Positions 1 through 7,310 of a stretch of 10,086 bases of DNA are shown in pieces. The stretch comes from Modestobacter sp. (GTDB lineage Bacteria; Actinomycetota; Actinomycetes; Mycobacteriales; Geodermatophilaceae), in assembly GCA_025965635.1 (NCBI GenBank), contig JAOPWO010000261.1, positions 1 to 10,086 on the forward strand, given 5' to 3'. The position numbers and the translations under genes were made by a program. The notes beneath the pieces are model-generated. The model ran no database searches and was not told where the DNA came from. It saw only the letters and a program-made list of their open reading frames with translations. Every line of letters begins with the position of its first letter. Position 1 is the first letter of the stretch.

Positions 1-1
1 G

Positions 2-23
2 GGGCTCCCTGGTCGGGGAGCCC
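2..23. terminator. GC-rich hairpin upstream of pirin gene
   Basis: A perfect 8-bp inverted repeat (GGGCTCCC at 2-9, GGGAGCCC at 16-23) encloses a 6-base loop. No T-run follows on the plus strand, as is common for actinobacterial terminators. It lies 25 bases before the pirin start and 10 bases before its ribosome binding site. It could end a gene to the left of the window or be a 5' leader hairpin of the pirin mRNA. The sequence does not decide between these. Confidence 0.4.
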
Positions 24-48
24 GTCACCGCCGAGGAAGGACGACTCG

Positions 49-1026
49 ATGAGCAACACCGACCGCCGCCCGGCCGCCCGCGAGCTGGGCGGCCGCGCGG
101 AGACCCCCGGCCGCCCGGTGCTCGACCTGCTGCCGGGCAAGGAGGTGCTGCTCGGCGAGAGCACCGTCGTCCGCCGGCTGCTGCCCACGCTCGGCCGCCG
201 GATGGTGGGCGCGTGGGCGTTCGTGGACCACTACGGCCCCGACGACATCTCCACCGGGCCGGGCATGCAGGTGCCGCCGCATCCGCACACCGGGCTGCAG
301 ACCGTGTCCTGGCTGCTGGAGGGCCAGGTGCACCACCGCGACTCGGTCGGCAGCGATCTGCACTTCGGCCCCGGGGAGCTGGCGCTGATGACCGCCGGGC
401 AGGGCATCGCGCACTCCGAGCAGTCGCCCGCCGTCCACCCCCGGTTCCTGCACGGCGCCCAGCTGTGGGTGGTGCTGCCCGAGGCGGACCGGTCCGTCCC
501 GGCGGCATTCGAGCACCACCGGACCCTGCCCGGGTTCACCTCCGACGGGCTGACCGCCACCGTGCTGATCGGCGCCTTCGCCGGCGTGACGTCGCCGGGG
601 CGGGCGTGCACGCCGCTGGTCGGCGTCGACCTGGACCTCGCCGCCGGCGCCGACGTCGAGGTCCCGCTCGAGCCCGACTTCGAGCACGCCCTGCTCACCA
701 GCTCCGGCGCCGCCACGGTCGAGGACGCGCCGCTGACGCCCGGCGCGATGCTCTACCTGGGCACCGGCCGCCGGTCGGTGCGGCTGCGCGCCGCGCAGGC
801 CAGCCGGTTGCTGCTGCTCGGCGGGGAACCGTTCGACGAGCGGATCGTCATGTGGTGGAACTTCGTCGGCCGCTCGGGCCAGGAGATCGCCGAGCTCGCC
901 GAGCAGTGGGACGCCGAGTCCGGCGGCGGCGACCGGTTCGGCGCCGTCGCCGGCTGGGACGACGTCCGGACGCCGGCGCCGCCGCTGCCCCCGCTGCCGC
1001 TCAAGCCCCGCGGCCGGGTCCGCTGA
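49..1026 (+). CDS. pirin family cupin protein
   Basis: A 325-residue pirin-type bicupin, close to the roughly 230-330 residues usual for the family. The N-terminal cupin carries the pirin metal site: PHPHTGLQT gives His78 and His80, and GIAHSE gives His122 and Glu124, so all four ligands are present. The family-typical WNFVGRS segment lies near residues 270-276, followed by a basic, proline-rich tail ending LPLKPRGRVR. Some bacterial pirins have quercetin dioxygenase activity and others act as redox-sensing partners of regulators or enzymes; the sequence does not say which applies. The protein should be cytosolic, since no signal peptide is seen. The ATG at 49 is supported by GAGGAAGGA at 33-41, 7 bases upstream. 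The gene runs towards the sugar operon and its stop codon is 3 bases from that of the isomerase gene. No functional link to the sugar operon is evident. Confidence 0.93.
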   Translation: MSNTDRRPAARELGGRAETPGRPVLDLLPGKEVLLGESTVVRRLLPTLGRRMVGAWAFVDHYGPDDISTGPGMQVPPHPHTGLQTVSWLLEGQVHHRDSVGSDLHFGPGELALMTAGQGIAHSEQSPAVHPRFLHGAQLWVVLPEADRSVPAAFEHHRTLPGFTSDGLTATVLIGAFAGVTSPGRACTPLVGVDLDLAAGADVEVPLEPDFEHALLTSSGAATVEDAPLTPGAMLYLGTGRRSVRLRAAQASRLLLLGGEPFDERIVMWWNFVGRSGQEIAELAEQWDAESGGGDRFGAVAGWDDVRTPAPPLPPLPLKPRGRVR

Positions 1027-1029
1027 CCC

Positions 1030-2037
1030 CTAGTTGCCGGAGGAGAAGGCGGCGTCGAAGGCGGCGGCCGGCGGGTCGAAGGCCAGCCGGCGGACGAACT
1101 CGAGCGCCTCCGGGGCGCCGACCAGCCGGTCCATCCCGGCGTCCTCCCACTCCACCGAGATCGGCCCGGCGTAGCCGATCGTGTTGAGCATCCGAAAGCA
1201 GGCCTCCCACGGGACGTCGCCGTGCCCGGTCGAGACGAAGTCCCAGCCGCGCCGCGGATCGGCCCAGGGCAGGTGCGAGCCCATCCGGCCGTTGCGGCCG
1301 TTGCCCACCTGCTTCTTCGCGTCCTTGCAGTCGACGTGGTAGATCCGGTCCTTGAAGTCCCAGATGAACGACACCGGGTCGAGGTCCTGCCAGACGAAGT
1401 GGCTCGGGTCCCAGTTCAGCCCGAACGCCGCGCGGTGCCCGATGGCGTCCATCGTGCGCACCGTCGTCCAGTAGTCGTAGGCGATCTCCGAGGGGTGCAC
1501 CTCGTGCGCGAACCGGACGCCGACCTCCTCGAAGACGTCGAGGATCGGGTTCCAGCGGGCGGCGAAGTCGGCGTAGCCGTCCTCGATCATCGACTCGGGC
1601 ACCGGCGGGAACATCGCCACGGTCTTCCAGATCTTCGACCCGGTGAACCCGACGACGGTGTCCACGCCCAGCTTCGCCGCGGCGCGCGCGGTCAGCTCCA
1701 TCTCCGCGGCGGCCCGCTGCCGCACGCCCTCGTGGTCACCGTCGCCCCCGACCCGGGCTTTGACCATGCCGCGGTGCCGCTCGTCGATCGGGTCGTCGCA
1801 GACGGCCTGCCCGTTGAGGTGGTTGGAGATCGCGAAGACCGACAGCCCGTGCCGGGCGAGCAGGTCGAGGCGCTCCTGGACGTAGGAGTCGTCGTTCGCG
1901 GCGCGCTCGACGTCCAGGTGGTCGCCCCAGCAGGCGATCTCCAGGCCGTCGTAGCCCCACCCGGAGGCGAGCCGGCACACCTCCTCGAACGGCAGGTCGG
2001 CCCACTGGCCGGTGAACAGGGTGACGGGGCGGGGCAT
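1030..2037 (-). CDS. sugar phosphate isomerase/epimerase-like TIM-barrel protein
   Basis: A 335-residue protein of the xylose-isomerase-like TIM-barrel family (AP_endonuc_2 fold; relatives include IolE, YcjR and hydroxypyruvate isomerase). Visible candidate metal and catalytic positions are Glu179 in AHEVHPSE, Asp210 and His213 in NWDPSHFVW, His234 and Asp236 in YHVDCKD, and Glu296 in VEWED. This is the normal E-D/H-H-E pattern of a divalent-metal isomerase or epimerase. The barrel starts at the extreme N-terminus (VTLFTGQWADLPFEEV), so there is no signal peptide and it should be cytosolic. The reading frame is open far upstream through the previous gene, so the start was set at the ATG at 2037, which has AGAGGA about 6 bases before it. 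It is the last cistron of the sugar operon, 56 bases after the dehydrogenase. Pairing with a Gfo/Idh/MocA enzyme suggests it acts on the keto product (epimerisation, isomerisation or elimination). The exact reaction is not known. Confidence 0.88.
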   Translation of the reverse strand: MPRPVTLFTGQWADLPFEEVCRLASGWGYDGLEIACWGDHLDVERAANDDSYVQERLDLLARHGLSVFAISNHLNGQAVCDDPIDERHRGMVKARVGGDGDHEGVRQRAAAEMELTARAAAKLGVDTVVGFTGSKIWKTVAMFPPVPESMIEDGYADFAARWNPILDVFEEVGVRFAHEVHPSEIAYDYWTTVRTMDAIGHRAAFGLNWDPSHFVWQDLDPVSFIWDFKDRIYHVDCKDAKKQVGNGRNGRMGSHLPWADPRRGWDFVSTGHGDVPWEACFRMLNTIGYAGPISVEWEDAGMDRLVGAPEALEFVRRLAFDPPAAAFDAAFSSGN

Positions 2038-2068
2038 GGGGTTCCTCTCTGGCACGGGGGTCGGGCTC

Positions 2069-2092
2069 TCGGTACCGAAGGCCCCGATCGGG
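2069..2092. other. two adjacent perfect palindromes between oxidoreductase and isomerase genes
   Basis: In the 56-base gap between the two enzyme genes lie TCGGTACCGA (2069-2078) and CCCGATCGGG (2083-2092). Both are perfect 10-bp palindromes, 4 bases apart, and the second ends 1 base before the oxidoreductase stop codon. They could form small RNA hairpins or be protein-binding sites. CpG-rich palindromes arise easily in this base composition, so function is unproven. Confidence 0.3.
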
Positions 2093-2093
2093 C

Positions 2094-3275
2094 TCAGCCG
2101 GTGATCTCGGTCCAGGTGGAGCGGGTGGCCGCGCTGCGCTCGACGGCGTCGAGCACCCGCTGCACCTGCAGCCCGTCGGCGAAGGAGGGCGTGGGCTGCT
2201 CGCCGGCAGCCAGGGCGGTGACCAGGTCGACGACCTGGTGGGTGAAGCCGTGCTCGTAACCCAGGCCGTGGCCGGCCGGCCACCACGCCTCGACGTAGGG
2301 GTGCTCGGGCTCGGTGACGATGATCCGGCGGAAGCCGGCCACCTCGGCGGGTTCGGTGCCGTCGAAGAACTGCAGGACGTTCATGTCCTCGAAGTCGAAG
2401 GCGAGGCTGCCGGCCGAGCCGTTGATCTCGACCCGGATGGCGTTCTTGCGGCCCAGCGCGAACCGGGTGGCCTCGAAGGTGGCCAGCGCGCCGCCGGTGA
2501 ACCGGCCGAGGAACACCGCGGCGTCGTCGACGGTGACCTCGCCCATCTCCTCCCCGCCCACTCCGGACAGCTTCCCGGTGGAGGCGGGCAGCGGCCGCTC
2601 GCGCACGAACGTCTCCAGCAGCGCGCTGACCCCGGTGAGCGTCTGGCCGGTGATGAACTGGGTGAGGTCGACGATGTGCGCCCCGATGTCGCCCAGCGCA
2701 CCGGACCCGGCCCTGGCCTTGTCCAGCCGCCAGGACATCGGCGCGGACGGGTCGGCGATCCAGTCCTGCAGGTACTGGGCCCGTACGTGCCGGATCTGCC
2801 CGAGTCGCCCCTCGGCGACCAGCCGCCGGGCCAGGGTGACCGCCGGCACCCGGCGGTAGGTGAAGCCGACCATGGCCCGCACGCCGTGCTCCGCGGCCCG
2901 GTCCGCCGCGGCGGCCATCTCCTCGGCCTCGGCGACCGAGTTGGCCAGCGGCTTCTCGCACAGGACGTGCTTGCCGGCCGCCAGCGCGGCGATCGCGATC
3001 TCGGCGTGGGTGTCTCCGGGCGTGCAGATGTCGACCAGGTCGATGTCGTCCCGCTCGACGACGAGCCGCCAGTCGGTCTCGGTGCCCGCCCAGCCCAGCC
3101 GGTGCGCGGCGGCACGGACGGCGGCCGCGTCCCGGCCGGCCAGCACGGTCATCCGCGGGTCCAGGGGCAGGTCGAAGAAGCGCGGCGCGGTGCGCCACGC
3201 CTGGCTGTGGGCGGCGCCCATGAAGGCGTACCCGATCATGCCGATGCCCAGGGCCGGGCGGCCGGGGGAGGTCAT
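2094..3275 (-). CDS. Gfo/Idh/MocA family NAD(P)-dependent sugar oxidoreductase
   Basis: A 393-residue dehydrogenase with the family's two domains. The N-terminal Rossmann fold begins IGMIGYAFMGAAHSQAW (residues 11-27). The usual GxGxxG reads GYAFMG, with Ala17 in place of the middle Gly. The dinucleotide-domain motif CEKPLAN (106-112) supplies the conserved Lys108. The C-terminal substrate domain carries GDIGAHIVD (195-203), giving the expected catalytic-type Asp196 and His200. The stretch QYLQDWIADPSAPMSWR (167-183) and the region around it resemble, from memory, levoglucosan dehydrogenase and related enzymes that form 3-keto sugars; that is a family clue, not proof of substrate. The ATG at 3275 is preceded by GAGGAG with 5 bases of spacing, and the frame is open far upstream without domain homology. 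It sits between the binding-protein gene and the isomerase gene, so it probably oxidises the imported sugar in the cytosol. Confidence 0.92.
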   Translation of the reverse strand: MTSPGRPALGIGMIGYAFMGAAHSQAWRTAPRFFDLPLDPRMTVLAGRDAAAVRAAAHRLGWAGTETDWRLVVERDDIDLVDICTPGDTHAEIAIAALAAGKHVLCEKPLANSVAEAEEMAAAADRAAEHGVRAMVGFTYRRVPAVTLARRLVAEGRLGQIRHVRAQYLQDWIADPSAPMSWRLDKARAGSGALGDIGAHIVDLTQFITGQTLTGVSALLETFVRERPLPASTGKLSGVGGEEMGEVTVDDAAVFLGRFTGGALATFEATRFALGRKNAIRVEINGSAGSLAFDFEDMNVLQFFDGTEPAEVAGFRRIIVTEPEHPYVEAWWPAGHGLGYEHGFTHQVVDLVTALAAGEQPTPSFADGLQVQRVLDAVERSAATRSTWTEITG

Positions 3276-3293
3276 GCGGACTCCTCGGTACGG

Positions 3294-3333
3294 CGGAGCC
3301 GCCGGGTGCGGGTCCGTGCCCCCGGCGGCTCCG
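3294..3333 (-). other. strong intercistronic hairpin after the binding-protein gene
   Basis: A perfect 13-bp inverted repeat (CGGAGCCGCCGGG at 3294-3306 against CCCGGCGGCTCCG at 3321-3333) with a 14-base loop. It lies 13 bases past the stop codon of the sugar-binding lipoprotein and 18 bases before the oxidoreductase start. No T-run follows in the transcript direction and the operon continues. A role in protecting the 3' end of the binding-protein message or partly attenuating downstream genes is more likely than full termination. Confidence 0.6.
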
Positions 3334-3346
3334 GTCGGTCGGTCGA

Positions 3347-4402
3347 TCAGGACTCGAACGCGGTGTCGATGTACTGCTCGACGTTGTCCTTGGTCACCAC
3401 CGGGGCGTTGAGCACGATCTGCCGCGGCACCTCCAGCTCCACCAGGTCGGACAGCGCCTTGTCCTGCGCGACCAGCCGGGCCAGCCGGATGCCGTCGGCG
3501 GCCTGCGTGGACGGGTAGATGACCGTGGCCTTCAGCACCGAGTCGTCGGCCTGGATGCTGCGCATCGCGTTGGCCGAGCCGGCGCCGCCGACCATGAAGA
3601 ACTCGTCCCGTCCGGCGTTGGTGATGGCGGCGAGGACGCCGACGCCCTGGTCGTCGTCGTGGTTCCAGAGCGCGTCGATCTGCGGGGCCGCCTGCAGCAG
3701 GTTCGCGGCCGCCTCCTCGCCGGACTCGACGGTGAACTCCGCGGGCACCCGGTTGTCGACGTCCAGCCCGCAGTCGGCCAGCGCGTCGGCGAAGCCCTGG
3801 CTGCGGTCCTGGGTGAGCGGCAGCGAGTCGATGCCGGGGATCTCGGCGACCACGGCGTCGGGCTTGTCGGCCAGCTGCGAACAGACGTAGGTGCCGGCCG
3901 AGACGCCCATGCCGTAGTTGTCGCCGAGGATGGTGGCGCGGGCGGCGAACGGGCTGTCGAACTCCCGGTCGACGTTGATGACCGGGATGCCGGCCTCCAT
4001 GGCCTGCAGCGCGACGGGGGTGAGGGCGGCACCGTCGAAGGGCAGCAGCACGATCGCGTCCACGCCGTCGTTGATGAACGTCTCGACCTGGCTGATCTGC
4101 GTGCTGACGTCGTTGGTGCCCTCGGCGACGACGAGCTCGACGTCCTGGTAGCCCTCGGCCTCGGCCCGGGCCGCCTCGGTGATGCCGGCCATCCAGCCAT
4201 GGTCGGCGGCCGGCGCCGAGAAGCCGATCCGGACGGTCGCCCCCGCCTCGTCGTTGTCGCTGGCCGCGGCGTTGCCGCCGCCGCCGTCGCCGGAGCTCTC
4301 CGGGGTGTTGCCGGTGCACCCGGCGAGCAGCGCGCCGGCGCCGATCACCGCCACCGCCGTGGAGGTCAGGCGGCGGTACGGGCGCTGCCTCGTTGCAGAC
4401 AT
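3347..4402 (-). CDS. sugar ABC transporter substrate-binding lipoprotein
   Basis: A 351-residue periplasmic-binding-protein-like lipoprotein of the ribose/galactose type (Peripla_BP_4 family). The N-terminus has a basic stretch (RQRPYRR), a hydrophobic core and the lipobox LLAGC with Cys29 as the lipidation site, followed by a Gly/Ser/Asp-rich linker to about residue 52. The mature fold starts at ATVRIGFSAP. Likely ligand-contact segments are DHGW (67-70), NVDREF (143-148), LTQDRSQGF (196-204) and WNHDDDQGVG (246-255). Two further cysteines, Cys174 and Cys211, could form a disulfide. The ATG at 4402 has GAGGAG 5 bases upstream. It captures the sugar outside the membrane for the permease and ATPase encoded before it. 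It is bracketed by inverted repeats on both sides, which suggests independent control of its mRNA level. The ligand cannot be named from the sequence. Confidence 0.93.
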   Translation of the reverse strand: MSATRQRPYRRLTSTAVAVIGAGALLAGCTGNTPESSGDGGGGNAAASDNDEAGATVRIGFSAPAADHGWMAGITEAARAEAEGYQDVELVVAEGTNDVSTQISQVETFINDGVDAIVLLPFDGAALTPVALQAMEAGIPVINVDREFDSPFAARATILGDNYGMGVSAGTYVCSQLADKPDAVVAEIPGIDSLPLTQDRSQGFADALADCGLDVDNRVPAEFTVESGEEAAANLLQAAPQIDALWNHDDDQGVGVLAAITNAGRDEFFMVGGAGSANAMRSIQADDSVLKATVIYPSTQAADGIRLARLVAQDKALSDLVELEVPRQIVLNAPVVTKDNVEQYIDTAFES

Positions 4403-4423
4403 GTTCTCTCCTCGCTGTCGCCT

Positions 4424-4443
4424 ACCTGGATCCGTTGCCAGGT
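4424..4443 (-). other. inverted repeat just upstream of the binding-protein start
   Basis: ACCTGG (4424-4429) and CCAGGT (4438-4443) are perfect complements separated by 8 bases. The element ends about 12 bases before the ribosome binding site of the lipoprotein gene. It could be a small leader hairpin or an operator half-site pair. It is short, so chance is possible. Confidence 0.3.
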
Positions 4444-4478
4444 GGTCGGAGTGGGTTCGGGGGTGGACGGTCGTGCGG

Positions 4479-4502
4479 CCGGGAGGCCCGGTGGGCTCCC
4501 GG
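4479..4502 (-). other. bulged hairpin in the permease/binding-protein gap
   Basis: CCGGGA (4479-4484) pairs with TCCCGG (4497-4502) and GCCC (4486-4489) pairs with GGGC (4493-4496). One bulged G lies at 4485 and the loop is 3 bases. This gives a 10-bp, almost all-GC stem in the middle of the 139-base gap. Together with the neighbouring repeats it makes the leader of the binding-protein cistron heavily structured. Confidence 0.45.
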
Positions 4503-4516
4503 GTGGTGCTGGCCTG

Positions 4517-4537
4517 CCGGCGGCGTCGCGCCGCCGG
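4517..4537 (-). other. hairpin directly after the permease stop codon
   Basis: A perfect 9-bp stem (CCGGCGGCG at 4517-4525, CGCCGCCGG at 4529-4537) with a 3-base loop, beginning 4 bases past the permease stop codon in the transcript direction. No T-run follows. It may be a weak terminator that separates ATPase/permease from the binding-protein gene, or a 3' stabilising or processing structure. Confidence 0.5.
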
Positions 4538-4541
4538 TGGG

Positions 4542-5714
4542 TCAGGTCGGTGGGGTGCCGGCTCCGCCGGGGCGAGCGCCGGCCGGCGCGCCGGGGACGG
4601 CGGACCCGCCGCCGGACGCCCCGGCCGGGGCGCCGTCCGTCGACCCGGCGGTGCCGCCCGCGGCCTTTGTCGGCGTCCGGGGCTCCCGGTTCGCCAGCCG
4701 CATCTGCAGCAGGACGGCGAGCACGATGATCACGCCCTTGGCGACGGCCTGCGCCGAGCTGGACAGGTTGTTCAGCGTGAAGACGTTGCTCAGCGTGGTG
4801 AAGATCAGCACGCCCACGACGGTGCCGACGATCGTGCCGCGCCCACCGAGCAGCAGCGTGCCGCCGATCACGACGGCCGCGATCGCGTCGAGCTCGTAGA
4901 GCGTGCCGTGGGTCGAGCTGCCGGTCGTCGTCCTGGCCATGATCATCACCGCGGCGATCCCGCAGGTGAGACCGGACAGCACGTAGAGCTTCACGGTGTG
5001 CCGCTGCACCCGGATGCCGGCCAGCCGGGCGGCCTCGGCGTTGCCACCGACGGCGAAGGTGTGCCGGCCGAACGTCGTCCGGTTGAGCAGGACCCACCCG
5101 GCGGCGGCGACCAGGGCGAAGATGATGACCAGGGTGGGGACGCCCAGGACGTCACCGGAGAAGAACTCGAGGAAGGCCCGGTCCTGGACGATCTGGGTGC
5201 GCCGGTTGGCGATGATCTCGGCCAGCCCGCGGGCCGCGGCGAGCATGGCCAGCGTGGCGATGAAGGCGACGAGCTTGCCGTACGCGATGACCACGCCGTT
5301 GACCAGCCCGGCGCCGGCGCCCACGAGGAGTGCGGTGACGACCATCACGGTCCAGTGGAACTCCTCGGCCAGCGCCTGGGTGGCCAGGGTGGTCGCCCAC
5401 ACCGAGGACAGGGCCACCAGGGCACCCACGGAGAGGTCGATGCCCCCGCCGATGATCACGAAGGTCATGCCCACGCTCACCACGCCGATCACCGACGCCA
5501 GCCGCAGGATGGTCAGCAGGTTGTCCACGTCGGCGAACCGGTCGCCGGCCGTGATCAGGCCGACGACGCAGAGGATGACCAGCGCGATGACGAGCCCGAG
5601 GTTCCGGCCCAGCGGGCCGGACATCAGGCTCCCGCGGTGCGAGCCCCCGGCCGGTGCCGCCTGCCCGGAGCCGGGTGGCTCGTCCCGTGTCGTCGCAGTC
5701 GCGCCCTCGCTCAT
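4542..5714 (-). CDS. sugar ABC transporter permease
   Basis: A 390-residue inner-membrane permease of the ribose/xylose/galactose importer family (BPD_transp_2 type). Hydrophobic segments start at about residue 39 (LGLVIALVILCVVGLI) and continue to about residue 337, consistent with 8-10 membrane helices. The family hallmark GGGIDLSVGALVALSS lies at 89-104 and the cytoplasmic coupling segment GGNAEAARLAGI at 223-234, which docks on the ATPase. The ATG at 5714 overlaps the ATPase stop codon as ATGA and has a GAGGGGG ribosome binding site inside the ATPase gene, so translation is probably coupled. From about residue 347 the protein ends in some 40 residues almost entirely of Gly, Ala, Pro, Ser and Thr. 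Most relatives stop soon after the last helix, so this disordered cytoplasmic tail is unusual. It works with the neighbouring ATPase and lipoprotein. Confidence 0.92.
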   Translation of the reverse strand: MSEGATATTRDEPPGSGQAAPAGGSHRGSLMSGPLGRNLGLVIALVILCVVGLITAGDRFADVDNLLTILRLASVIGVVSVGMTFVIIGGGIDLSVGALVALSSVWATTLATQALAEEFHWTVMVVTALLVGAGAGLVNGVVIAYGKLVAFIATLAMLAAARGLAEIIANRRTQIVQDRAFLEFFSGDVLGVPTLVIIFALVAAAGWVLLNRTTFGRHTFAVGGNAEAARLAGIRVQRHTVKLYVLSGLTCGIAAVMIMARTTTGSSTHGTLYELDAIAAVVIGGTLLLGGRGTIVGTVVGVLIFTTLSNVFTLNNLSSSAQAVAKGVIIVLAVLLQMRLANREPRTPTKAAGGTAGSTDGAPAGASGGGSAVPGAPAGARPGGAGTPPT

Positions 5715-7285
5715 GCCACGTCCCCCTCGTCCTGCGTTGCCGGCGGGGTGACGCCTGCATGCGCCGTCCCGGCCATGATCAGATCCAGCACGCGGTGCTC
5801 GTCCAGCTCCTCGGCCGGGGCCTGCGCGACCACCGCGCCCTCGGCCACCACGAGCACCCGGTCGGCCAGGCCGAGCACCTCCGGGATCTCGCTCGAGACG
5901 ACGACGACGGCCACGCCGCGGTCGGCGAGGTCCCGGATCAGGGCGTAGATCTCCGCGCGGGCACCGACGTCGACACCCCGGGTGGGCTCGTCGAGCAGCA
6001 GCACCCGGCAGTCGCGGAGCAGCCAGCGGGCCAGCACGACCTTCTGCTGGTTGCCGCCGGACAGGGTGCGCACCTCGCGGGAGACGTCGACCGGCCGCAG
6101 GTCCAGCGCCTCGGCCTGTTCCCGCGCCGCCTGCTTCTGCGCGCCGGCGAACAGCAGCCCGCCGCGGACGAACCGGGCCAGGCTGGAGAGGGTGATGTTG
6201 GCGTAGACGGGGTCGCCCAGCAGCAGCGCCTGGCTCTTCCGTTCCTCCGGCGCCAGACCCACGCCGGCGGACACCGCCGCGGCCACGTCGCCGCGGCGGA
6301 GCTCGCGACCACCGACCCGGACGGTGCCGGTGCTGGCCCGCCGGGCGCCGTAGAGGGTCTCCAGGATCTCCGACCGGCCGGAGCCGACCAGACCGGCCAG
6401 GCCGAGGACCTCCCCGGGGTGCACCGAGAACGAGACGTCGGAGAACCGGCCGGCCAGGGCGAGCCCGGCGACCTCCAGCAGCGGCGGGTCGTCGGTGGCC
6501 GGCCGCTGCCGGCGGGGCGGGAACACGTACTCGATCGTCCGGCCGGTCATCAGCGTGATGACCTCGCGGGTCGGCGTCTCCCTGGCCGGCAGGCCGGTGG
6601 CCACGGTGCGCCCGTCCTTCAGCACGGTGATCCGGTCACCGATCTGCCGGATCTCCTCCAGCCGGTGGGAGATGTAGACGACGGCGACGCCCTGGGCGGT
6701 GAGGTCGCGGATCACCCGGAAGAGCCGTTCGACCTCCTCGTTGTCCAGCACGGCCGACGGCTCGTCCATGACGATCAGCCGGGCGTCCTGGGACAGCGCC
6801 CGGGCCATGCTCACCATCTGCTGGGCGGCCGCGGACAGCTGCCCGACCTCGACGGTGGGGCGGATCTCCGGGTGGCCCAGCCGGGCCATCAGCGCCGCGG
6901 CGGCGCGGTTGTCCTCCGCCGGCCGGCTGAGCCCGGAGCGGGAGCGCTCCCGGCCGAGGAACACGTTGTCGGCCACGCCGAGGCCGGCGACCAGGTCGAG
7001 CTCCTGGTAGATCGTCGCGATGCCCAGCGAGATGGCCGCCTGGGGATCGGCGAACCGCACCGGCTCGCCCTGCCAGGTGATCAGCCCCTCGTCGGGCTGG
7101 TGGGCGCCGGCCAGGACCTTGATCAGGGTCGACTTGCCGGCGCCGTTCTGCCCGAGCAGGCAGTGCACCTCGCCCGCCCGCACGTCGAGGTCGACCCCGC
7201 CGAGGGCCCGGACGCCGGGGAACTGCTTGACGATGCCGCGCATCTCCAGCAGTGCGTCCGGCGCCGGAGCGGTCGCTGCGGTCAC
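5711..7285 (-). CDS. sugar ABC transporter ATP-binding protein (two nucleotide-binding domains)
   Basis: A 524-residue protein with two ABC domains, the normal layout and length for RbsA/MglA/XylG-type importers. Domain 1 has Walker A GQNGAGKST (45-53), Q-loop YQE (93-95), signature LSAAAQQM (150-157), Walker B LIVMDEP (170-176) and H-loop His207. Domain 2 has the degenerate Walker A GLVGSGRSE (298-306, Arg for Lys), signature LSGGNQQK (408-415), Walker B VLLLDEP (428-434) and SSE in place of the H-loop. This asymmetry is standard in the family, so only domain 1 is expected to hydrolyse ATP efficiently. The start was placed at the GTG at 7285 because GGAGG (7293-7297) precedes it by 7 bases. 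A GTG at 7312 would add 9 residues but lacks a good site. First gene of the transport operon, after the promoter at about 7336-7365. Its stop overlaps the permease start. It powers sugar uptake at the inner face of the membrane. Confidence 0.95.
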   Translation of the reverse strand: MTAATAPAPDALLEMRGIVKQFPGVRALGGVDLDVRAGEVHCLLGQNGAGKSTLIKVLAGAHQPDEGLITWQGEPVRFADPQAAISLGIATIYQELDLVAGLGVADNVFLGRERSRSGLSRPAEDNRAAAALMARLGHPEIRPTVEVGQLSAAAQQMVSMARALSQDARLIVMDEPSAVLDNEEVERLFRVIRDLTAQGVAVVYISHRLEEIRQIGDRITVLKDGRTVATGLPARETPTREVITLMTGRTIEYVFPPRRQRPATDDPPLLEVAGLALAGRFSDVSFSVHPGEVLGLAGLVGSGRSEILETLYGARRASTGTVRVGGRELRRGDVAAAVSAGVGLAPEERKSQALLLGDPVYANITLSSLARFVRGGLLFAGAQKQAAREQAEALDLRPVDVSREVRTLSGGNQQKVVLARWLLRDCRVLLLDEPTRGVDVGARAEIYALIRDLADRGVAVVVVSSEIPEVLGLADRVLVVAEGAVVAQAPAEELDEHRVLDLIMAGTAHAGVTPPATQDEGDVA

Positions 7286-7310
7286 GAAGGCGCCTCCACT
7301 TTTGCTCAAC

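Noticed and set aside
1030..3198. A single 722-codon minus-strand frame that would fuse extra sequence to the N-terminus of the isomerase.
   Set aside because: The upstream part overlaps the oxidoreductase in another frame and has no domain character. The isomerase has its own ATG at 2037 with a ribosome binding site and begins directly with its barrel fold.
4403..4541. An internal promoter before the binding-protein gene.
   Set aside because: No convincing -35/-10 pair was found on the minus strand; only inverted repeats are clear.
5711..7285. Degenerate Walker A and missing H-loop His in the second ATPase domain, as possible inactivation.
   Set aside because: GSGRS and SSE at these positions are standard in RbsA/MglA-type two-domain sugar ATPases and do not mark decay.
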